Assembly (NCBI RefSeq): GCF_004362665.1
Contig: NZ_SNXR01000019.1
Location: 1 to 64,000, forward strand
Reading direction: 5' to 3'
From: Flavobacterium dankookense
Lineage (GTDB): Bacteria > Bacteroidota > Bacteroidia > Flavobacteriales > Flavobacteriaceae
Length of the DNA stretch: 64,000 nucleotides
Position numbers and translations under genes: made by a program. The notes under the pieces were generated by a model. It saw nothing but the letters and a program-made list of their open reading frames with translations, made no database searches and was not told where the DNA came from. Positions 56,674 through 62,510 of this stretch are shown here, piece after piece (within the stretch, counting starts at the first letter, position 1; each line of letters opens with the position of its first letter).

Positions 56674-56720
56674 TTGATAACGTTTATGCAATGACGCAAA
56701 GTCATAAGACTTCACGCAAA
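56674..56720. repeat. Hairpin repeat, family B copy 2
   Basis: TTGATAACGTTTATGCAATG then ACGCAAAGTC, loop ATAA, GACTTCACGC. It is homologous to 55771-55817, with a degraded right arm. Confidence 0.65.
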
Positions 56721-56736
56721 AGGTAAATATAAAAAA

Positions 56737-56762
56737 AAATCCTCAAAATTACTTGAGGATTT
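56737..56762 (-). terminator. Terminator of the gene 56831-57640
   Basis: A 10-bp stem AAATCCTCAA/TTGAGGATTT, T-rich after it on the minus strand. Confidence 0.75.
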
Positions 56763-56830
56763 TAAACAAGAGAACAGAAATCACAAACGTAATTTCTGTT
56801 CTTATCAACAACTAACTCAAATTAAATCAA

Positions 56831-57640
56831 TTATTCACACCATACTACTAGGGTAACTTCTATAGTATTGTCTTCGTTTAACAAACTGTCCGATAGAGTA
56901 ACTGTTGCTGAACTTGTTCCACAAAAATAATCTTGAAAAGAACCAAAAATATAAGTTCCTGGCGCTAAATTGTAAAAGCAATTTCCATAGCCATAATCTT
57001 GATCACTTGGATTACCTGTATAAAAATATTCTCCTGTGGCTTCATTTTGAGCATAAAATCCAGCGTTGTAAGTAGATGGATTTCCATTATTATCAACTAT
57101 ATTGATGCACACATTATAGGTTTTGATTTGGCTAATGATGGCGTTTACATCCGTAATAATTTTGTTAGCTTTATTAAATTGTCTTGTTAAAGAACTTCTC
57201 AAAGGAGCAACTAAATTAAGTGCAAGAGTAGTATTATTACTAGTTACAGCCGCAATCATTTGATTGGTTAAATTGAAAGTAACAAAATCATTCTCATCAA
57301 TAATTTGGTCGGCAGTAGTTAAAACCACTGTGGCATCAAATTGAATAGCCGATGCTGCACTTGCAGTGTTTACATAAGTAATAACATCATTTGCATTGGC
57401 ATCTCTATTATTGTAAGCAGCGTTCATGTTGTTAGAGAACGAAGTTACATTTGGATTTCCTAAAACAGTTAATTGTTTGACCAATAGGTTAATCGCTTTT
57501 CTAGAGTTGGTTACTTGCACTTTAATGTCTTCCGCAACAACTTTAGCCTCATTTAAATTTTGTTCTGCTACTGATTGAGCAAAAGTTTGTCCGAAGACCA
57601 AAAACGTTAGTGATAACGCATAAAAGATAATTTTTTTCAT
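56831..57640 (-). CDS. Secreted hypothetical protein, helical N-half and beta C-half
   Basis: 269 residues with a signal peptide (to about 22, QTFAQ). Residues 25-165 are a long helical region rich in Asn/Ala/Thr (AYNNRDANANDVITYVN). The C-terminal ~100 residues look like a carboxypeptidase-regulatory-like beta sandwich (NVCINIVDNNGNPSTYNAGF, NCFYNLAPGTYIFGSFQDYF) with several Cys. No family recognised. It has its own terminator, unlike the five smaller genes to its left. It is the one member of this region without the GCTATCGGG element directly at its stop. Confidence 0.72.
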   Translation of the reverse strand: MKKIIFYALSLTFLVFGQTFAQSVAEQNLNEAKVVAEDIKVQVTNSRKAINLLVKQLTVLGNPNVTSFSNNMNAAYNNRDANANDVITYVNTASAASAIQFDATVVLTTADQIIDENDFVTFNLTNQMIAAVTSNNTTLALNLVAPLRSSLTRQFNKANKIITDVNAIISQIKTYNVCINIVDNNGNPSTYNAGFYAQNEATGEYFYTGNPSDQDYGYGNCFYNLAPGTYIFGSFQDYFCGTSSATVTLSDSLLNEDNTIEVTLVVWCE

Positions 57641-57836
57641 GATGAATAAGGTTTTGATTATACTGTGTCAAAGTTAGCATGACTTTCTAATTTTATATCC
57701 TTTTTTAAATTATCTAATGGTTAAAAATCAATGAGTTAAAGGTGTAATTGTTGTTGTTTTATAAATAGTAAAATGATGTAATTTTAATGTAGAAGAGGTA
57801 GTTTTGAGGTTTTGTATAGCATGCGCTATTGCTTTA

Positions 57837-57934
57837 CATATAAAAACCCTGTCGTTGGTAGTGACAGGGTTTTTTAGTTTTGTGTTTTTGGGTTTTGTTT
57901 TTGGTGATGGATTGTGAATTTGTGCTATTGGGTA
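57837..57934. repeat. Composite repeat copy 2
   Basis: The hairpin CCCTGTC, loop GTTGGTAGT, GACAGGG (57837-57884) is followed after 24 bases by GGATTGTGAATTTGTGCTAT ending TGGGTA (57909-57934). The stop of the BON gene follows at 57962. It lies in the 321-base gap 57641-57961, where I see no gene. A 75-codon frame crossing it is a repeat-borne shadow. Confidence 0.85.
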
Positions 57935-57961
57935 TAATCCCCAACGTTTAGGCATTTTTAA

Positions 57962-58630
57962 TTAACTATAAGCATATTCATAGTCAACTACCAATTCGTT
58001 TTTCACATGCCATATACCTGAAGTTTTCCAAGCAATTCGACCAGCTTCTTCTCTTTGATACCAAGAGTCAACTGTTCCAGTTAAAGTAACTGTTGTTCCA
58101 GATACTGATACGTTAATATCACTATCATCAACTGACCAGCTTCTGCGAATTGCATCTTCAACATCTTTCTTTTCAATCGCATCTTGACTTTCCGATTTGA
58201 TTTTGATATTGTTGGTTACACCCTTAACACCCATCAAGTAATTAACTGCACTTTTTGCAGCTTCTTTTTGATAGTTCCAAGGTAGTTCACCTTCCAAAGT
58301 AACCCAGCCGTCTTCCACTTTTACAGTAATCTTGTCATTAGGAACTGCCCAGTTATTTTTTAAACCAGTCAAAACTTCGTTTGCAATTTCTGCATTTGTT
58401 TTTGTCCATGTGTTCGGAAATTTCACTTCAATTTTTTCAACCAAGGCTTTCACTCCGATAACTTTTTTGGCTGCATTTTCTGCTTCCAATTTTTTTGCAT
58501 AGCTGTCTACCACACCTGTCAAAGAAACAACTCCGTCTTTTGCTGTAACTCCAATTTCTGCAGCATTTAATAACGGTTCCCATTTGATGGCGTTCTGAAC
58601 GTCTGTCTGTAATTCTGAATTGTTTTTCAT
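57962..58630 (-). CDS. Triple BON-domain protein (OsmY-like)
   Basis: 222 residues, no signal peptide visible (MKNNSELQTDVQNAIKWEPL). Three BON domains lie at about 5-72, 78-147 and 150-220. Each has the pattern VxVxxGxVTLxGxV (VTAKDGVVSLTGVVDSY, VKVEDGWVTLEGELPW, VSVSGTTVTLTGTVDSW). BON proteins bind phospholipid or assist envelope stress tolerance. Relatives without a signal peptide are common in Flavobacteriia. The 22-bp dyad array lies ~220 bases upstream of its start and could be part of its control region. Confidence 0.92.
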   Translation of the reverse strand: MKNNSELQTDVQNAIKWEPLLNAAEIGVTAKDGVVSLTGVVDSYAKKLEAENAAKKVIGVKALVEKIEVKFPNTWTKTNAEIANEVLTGLKNNWAVPNDKITVKVEDGWVTLEGELPWNYQKEAAKSAVNYLMGVKGVTNNIKIKSESQDAIEKKDVEDAIRRSWSVDDSDINVSVSGTTVTLTGTVDSWYQREEAGRIAWKTSGIWHVKNELVVDYEYAYS

Positions 58631-58752
58631 TCTGAATTTTTTTTACATTGTGAATGAATTTTCACAACAGCACAAAGGTTAAGTTTATTGTTACCTAGAA
58701 TGATACACAATTAAAAATAAGAGTTATATCATTCTCACATCAAGCAAGACTG

Positions 58753-58852
58753 AGATATATAAAAACCCTGTCGCTGGTAATGACAGGGTTTTTTAGTATT
58801 GTGTTATTCACTTTTGTTTCCTGTCACGTATTGCAAATCCTCACTATTTAGG
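58753..58852. repeat. Composite repeat copy 3
   Basis: GAGATATATAAAAACCCTGT then the hairpin with loop CGCTGGTAATG, followed after 25 bases by ATTGCAAATCCTCACTATTT (to 58852). The right end runs into the first unit of the 22-bp array. Confidence 0.82.
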
Positions 58853-59090
58853 CATAAAAACCAAAAAACTTAGGTATAAGAACCAAGTAACATAGGTATA
58901 AAAACCAAGTAAATTATGTAAAAGAACCAATAAAGTTGGTTAAAATAACTAACATAGTTGGTTAAAAGAACCAACTGACTTAGGTATAAGAACCAAGTAA
59001 ATTAGTTATAAGAACCAATAAAGTTGGTTAAAAGAACCAACTAACTTAGGTATAAGAACCAACTAAGTTGGTTAAAACAACCAACTAATT
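58849..59090. repeat. Eleven tandem 22-bp units with internal dyads
   Basis: The sequence divides exactly into 11 units of 22 bases, with no spacers. Two unit types occur: TAGGTATAAGAACCAAGTAA (then AT) and TGGTTAAAAGAACCAACTAA (then CT). Type 2 units contain TTGGTT/AACCAA hyphenated dyads, and neighbouring units form AACCAAC/GTTGGTT across the junction. The 22-bp period puts every copy on the same helical face. The first unit grades into composite repeat 3. Confidence 0.92.
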
Positions 59091-59190
59091 ATACTATTTG
59101 TGCTAACTGACGATAATTTGAGCGTCAATGTGCTTGAAAATATAAATAGGACAGTAGGAAAGTGTGCTACTTTTTTGCGGACAATAAAAA

Positions 59191-59214
59191 ACCCAATAAC
59201 GAAAGTTATTGGGT
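59191..59214 (-). terminator. Terminator of the DUF6602-like gene
   Basis: A perfect 10-bp stem ACCCAATAAC/GTTATTGGGT with a GAAA loop, then TTTTTTATTG on the minus strand. Confidence 0.82.
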
Positions 59215-59222
59215 TGTGGATA

Positions 59223-59292
59223 CGGATTGTAAATTTGCGCTATTGAGATTTTGTTTGCGGGCACGGATTGCAAATCCGCGCTATCGGGTTGT
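59223..59292. repeat. Two adjacent GCTATCGGG elements
   Basis: CGGATTGTAAATTTGCGCTA ending TTGAG (59223-59247) and CGGATTGCAAATCCGCGCTA ending TCGGGTTGT (59264-59292). The second is the best-conserved copy in the window, with a GGATT/AATCC inner dyad. It lies 6 bases from the stop of the DUF6602-like gene. Confidence 0.8.
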
Positions 59293-59298
59293 ATCTTC

Positions 59299-60180
59299 TT
59301 ATTTTTTAGAATTTAAGATTTGAGCTTGTTCAAGGTTTGAATAATGTAAAATATGTGATTTAAATAAGGTTTTATTTGATATAGCTTGAGATATACCAGC
59401 TAAAAACATTTGAATATGGTCAAATTTATTTAATTTATTTATTCCTTCAAAATATGGTGTAGATGCATATTTATTTAGTCCAAAAGTTAAATACGAATAT
59501 TCAAATGTTGCTCCAGAATTTATGTTTACATTTTTATTTATAAACTCTGTTCTTTCTGGTTCTTGTAAATTTTTAAAGCCAAAACTATAAGCAAAATAAC
59601 CTTGCTCAATTGAAAGAATAAAGTTGTGCCAATATTTACGATCAATACCTTCATAAATTTTTTCAAAATTTATATTGTTAAGTTCAAAAGAAGCTTCTTT
59701 AAAAACTAAAAAAGATACAGGTAAATCATATTCCGTACATTTAGGGTTATGTTGTTTTTTAACAACACCATCAATATCATCCGATAATTTTTTATTTTCA
59801 GCTAAAGTTCTCAAAGCTTTTGAAAAATTTGTATGATCAAGTTTTGATTTTACTTCACCAATAGCAACAACACTTTCAATAGTAAAGAAATTAATAAAAT
59901 TGTCATCTAATATTGGTAAATCCTCGTTATCATAAATGATAATATCACATTGTTTGCTAACACCTTCTTTAGAAGTAATTATAAATCCATCGGAAACTTT
60001 ATATTGAGTCAACATTTTTAATAATTCCTTAATTGAATTTTCCCTATATCTCCCAAATTCTCCAGGATGAATTAATTTTTGAGTTTCGTTATAAAATAAT
60101 GATTTGCTATCGTCAACAAATGTTGAAACAAAGTTTTCAATTTTGCGTGTTAAAATAGTATCAAAAATTTTGTTGCCCAT
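59299..60180 (-). CDS. DUF6602-like protein with PD-(D/E)XK-type nuclease signature
   Basis: 293 residues, cytosolic. The N-terminus HPGEFGRYRENSIKELLKML, then SDGFIITSKEGVSKQCDIII, matches the DUF6602 pattern as I know it. Asp79 in QCDIIIYD and the Glu109-x-Lys111 pair in AIGEVKSKL are spaced and embedded as in the PD-(D/E)XK nuclease fold. This suggests a restriction-type endonuclease or a homologue. Such genes occur in defence neighbourhoods and as lone genes. No methylase or helicase is adjacent; the next gene encodes a membrane protein. Confidence 0.75.
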   Translation of the reverse strand: MGNKIFDTILTRKIENFVSTFVDDSKSLFYNETQKLIHPGEFGRYRENSIKELLKMLTQYKVSDGFIITSKEGVSKQCDIIIYDNEDLPILDDNFINFFTIESVVAIGEVKSKLDHTNFSKALRTLAENKKLSDDIDGVVKKQHNPKCTEYDLPVSFLVFKEASFELNNINFEKIYEGIDRKYWHNFILSIEQGYFAYSFGFKNLQEPERTEFINKNVNINSGATFEYSYLTFGLNKYASTPYFEGINKLNKFDHIQMFLAGISQAISNKTLFKSHILHYSNLEQAQILNSKK

Positions 60181-60252
60181 ATTTTATAGGTTAGAGTGTT
60201 GGATAAAATTAAATTTGAGCTATTGATGTATCAATTAAATGCTTAACATTTA

Positions 60253-60651
60253 TTAAAAAGAATATTGTACAAAACAATATAATGTTAATACAGATCCAAT
60301 TAAGCCACCTACAACTAGTCCTTTGTTAACTTTCATTTCAATTCCTGTCACTCCAAATTTATTATTTCCGCTTCCATCTTGTACACCACTGTTGTAAAGT
60401 GCTCGAGTGTTAATTAATATGTATGGAATTAAAATCAATATAATTGGTAATAAATCATATTTGTTTTCTGAATTTTTTTCCAATAAAACTTTTGAAACTA
60501 AAAAAACTACTGTAAATGGAATTATTAAACCTGCTATAAATCCACCAATTTTTGATTTATTAGAGTTAAATATAGCACCTATTATTCCTCCAATAATTAC
60601 TGAAATTATCCAACTAGAAAAAAATATTAATATGTATTTTAAGTAAATCAT
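60253..60651 (-). CDS. Four-helix membrane protein
   Basis: 132 residues with hydrophobic segments at about 5-27, 35-60, 66-82 and 110-128. SSWIISVIIGGIIGAIFNSN and GGFIAGLIIPFTVVFLV are glycine-rich like small transporters or holin-like proteins. No family recognised. It starts the accessory region on its right side, 72 bases upstream of the DUF6602-like gene on the same strand. The two could form an effector-membrane pair, but this is speculation. Confidence 0.68.
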   Translation of the reverse strand: MIYLKYILIFFSSWIISVIIGGIIGAIFNSNKSKIGGFIAGLIIPFTVVFLVSKVLLEKNSENKYDLLPIILILIPYILINTRALYNSGVQDGSGNNKFGVTGIEMKVNKGLVVGGLIGSVLTLYCFVQYSF

Positions 60652-61131
60652 TTTATTTTAATTTATTATCTCAAGTTTTTGAATGTAGCTACAAAATCAC
60701 TGCTAACTTATAAATTTGGTTAAAATATATAATCAATGCAGATAATTTAGTTATACAAGTATTTTACTTTACAATGCTACCAAATATATAAAATTATTTT
60801 AATCATTAATTAATCCCTTTTTAAATTCAAATCAAATAAAGTGTTTTTATAAAAAAATGTACCACGGAGCATTTCCACGAAGATTTTACTTCGCATGCAA
60901 TGTTCGTAATAACGCTTTCACTTCTGTAGCTTTACGATAGTATTATGATAATCTATGAGGTAATAATACTGTAAATCAGTCAGTTAAAAAATTGTTAAAA
61001 CGGTCAAAAATTCAGTTTTTGGGTATTGATTTGGGTGAAAATAAGTCAAAATGTCTTTGTTTTTGGATTGGTATGTAATTTGTTTTTTGGAGAAGCATAA
61101 CTAATACATGTTTAATTTAAAATATACAATT
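60652..61131. other. Intergenic gap before the Hsp20 gene
   Basis: A 480-base AT-rich region between divergent genes. It holds a small CGAAG/CTTCG dyad (60878-60893) and, near 61076, a TAATTTG that is one base short of the minus-7 consensus. I see no gene or known heat-shock operator. Confidence 0.5.
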
Positions 61132-61557
61132 ATGAACTTAATTAAAAGAAACACAGTACCCTTTCCATCACTTATTGATGAATTATTAAAACCAGATTGG
61201 TTGGGAGGAATTCAAAATTTTAGCACCAATGTGCCTGCGGTAAATATTAAAGAAACCGACACAAGTTTTGGCATAGAATTGGCTGCTCCAGGAAAGAAAA
61301 AAGAAGATTTCAACATCGAAATTGATCACAATGTATTGACTATTTTCTCTGAAAATAAATCAGAGAGCGAAGAGACAGAAGGAAAATATACTAGAAGAGA
61401 ATTTAGTTATTCGTCTTTTAGAAGAGCGTTCACCTTACCAGAAAGTGTAAATACGGAAAACATCAATGCTACTTATGAAAATGGTGTTTTACACGTAGCA
61501 CTTCCAAAGCGAGAAGAAGCGTTGCCAAAACCAAAACGATTAATTGAAATTGGGTAA
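61132..61557 (+). CDS. Small heat-shock protein (Hsp20/alpha-crystallin)
   Basis: 141 residues from the ATG at 61132 (MNLIKRNTVPFPSLIDELLK), the family-typical start; an ATG 8 codons upstream is possible. The alpha-crystallin domain (about 35-130: NIKETDTSFGIELAAPGKKK, VLTIFSENKSE, SYSSFRRAFTLPESVN, YENGVLHVALPK) is complete. It holds unfolded proteins under stress in the cytosol. It is monocistronic with its own terminator and next to the HMA-AraC gene, with which it is convergent. Confidence 0.94.
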   Translation: MNLIKRNTVPFPSLIDELLKPDWLGGIQNFSTNVPAVNIKETDTSFGIELAAPGKKKEDFNIEIDHNVLTIFSENKSESEETEGKYTRREFSYSSFRRAFTLPESVNTENINATYENGVLHVALPKREEALPKPKRLIEIG

Positions 61558-61574
61558 ATAGTTAGGTTAGATTG

Positions 61575-61604
61575 AAAAAAGCGTTCAGGGATGAACGCTT
61601 TTTT
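61575..61604 (+). terminator. Terminator of the Hsp20 gene
   Basis: An AAAAAAGCGTTCA/TGAACGCTTTTTT stem with loop GGGA. Confidence 0.88.
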
Positions 61605-61616
61605 TATGGGTATAAA

Positions 61617-62177
61617 TTATATGTTTTGGATGGATATCCTTCTTTTTTCTTTGAGTGCTTTGAAATGTGAAGGTGTTAGTCCCGTTGATTTTTTGAATTG
61701 TGCCGATAGGTGCGCAACGCTGCTGTAGTGAAGCTTATCGGCAATTTCAGAAAAAGTATGGTCGCCAAAAATAATGAGTTCTTTTACGCGCTCAATTTTT
61801 AATGCAATGATGTATTGCTCAATAGTAGTCGCTTCTACTTCTGAGAAGAAATTAGCAAGATAGGTGTAGCTGTTACCCATTTGTTCAGAAAGTAGCACCG
61901 AGAATTTTACGTTTGGTTTTTCCTCTGAGTTATAGACATAATCCACCATGATTTGTCTAATTTTTTCAATGAGTACGCCTTGTTTTTTTTCTAGAAGTTC
62001 TAATCCTACTTTTTTGATGATGGTGTTAAGTTTTCTTTTCTCGTCGTCGGTCATTTCTTGCTTGGTTTCTACTTCGCCCATGTCAATTTTTACGGTACTA
62101 ATTTCTAACTCTTCTAGAGCTTCTTTAACAAAGACTTTACAGCTTTCGCAAGCCATGTTTTTAATATAAATTTTCAT
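61617..62177 (-). CDS. HMA-like domain fused to an AraC-type DNA-binding domain
   Basis: 186 residues from the ATG at 62177 (MKIYIKNMACESCKVFVKEA); an earlier in-frame start would put a hydrophobic stretch in front. Residues 1-68 resemble a heavy-metal-associated fold, with Cys10 and Cys13 in NMACESC. Residues ~110-180 are the two-helix-turn-helix AraC domain (ERVKELIIFGDHTFSEIADK, SVAHLSAQFKKSTGLTPSHF). This fusion occurs in Flavobacteriia and suggests a metal- or redox-sensing regulator. The dyad TTGCTCA/TGAGCAA at 62212-62230 may be its own operator. Confidence 0.88.
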   Translation of the reverse strand: MKIYIKNMACESCKVFVKEALEELEISTVKIDMGEVETKQEMTDDEKRKLNTIIKKVGLELLEKKQGVLIEKIRQIMVDYVYNSEEKPNVKFSVLLSEQMGNSYTYLANFFSEVEATTIEQYIIALKIERVKELIIFGDHTFSEIADKLHYSSVAHLSAQFKKSTGLTPSHFKALKEKRRISIQNI

Positions 62178-62510
62178 AAATGATGTTTTAATGTATTGGA
62201 ATAGGGTATAGTTGCTCAACAATTGAGCAATGATTTTTTTGATTGATTGACTTTGGGTATTACTTCTCTTGGGAGTTTTTTGAGAAAAGCTTGGGTTGGG
62301 TATATCGTCTTTTGGGTATAAACAACTGATTTTAGTTTTTTGGCTAGAGTTGTTTTATTGCTGACGTACTCAAATATAGTGAAAACTAACCAGTAAAGTG
62401 GTGTTTATGTCGAAAAGATGGTTTTGAGTTGGCTAGAAAGTAGTTATCAAGTATAAAAAAACTCCTCAAAAAGGGTTTTTCTTTGAGGAGTTTTTTATGA
62501 GATTGTATTA
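62178..62510. other. Regulatory gap upstream of the HMA-AraC gene
   Basis: A 333-base gap. It carries the dyad TTGCTCA (62212-62218)/TGAGCAA (62224-62230). Four GGGTAT repeats lie between about 62203 and 62320 (three with TGGGTAT). The terminator of the next gene is at 62456-62496. No gene seen. Confidence 0.55.
62456..62496 (-). terminator. Terminator of the S74 fibre-like gene
   Basis: A 15-bp stem (AAAAAACTCCTCAAA/TTTGAGGAGTTTTTT), 15 bases past the stop. Confidence 0.85.

Larger units (their letters stand above)
58631..59298. other. 668-base gene-free region with repeats
   Basis: This gap holds, from left to right, the presumed BON-gene promoter, composite repeat 3 (58753-58852), the 22-bp tandem array (58849-59090), a terminator hairpin (59191-59214) and two adjacent GCTATCGGG elements (59223-59292). 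I see no credible coding frame. Confidence 0.75.

Noticed and set aside
57728..57955. 75-codon minus-strand ORF
   Set aside because: It runs through composite repeat copy 2 and has a low-complexity Thr/Lys/Asn composition.
58849..59090. CRISPR array
   Set aside because: The 22-bp units follow each other directly without unique spacers, and there are no cas genes.
60407..60646. 79-codon plus-strand ORF
   Set aside because: It is antisense to the membrane gene 60253-60651; its hydrophobic pattern is the mirror of that gene.
54051..60651. Classical integron
   Set aside because: No integrase gene and no clear RYYYAAC/GTTRRRY core pairs at the repeats. Only the general layout is similar.
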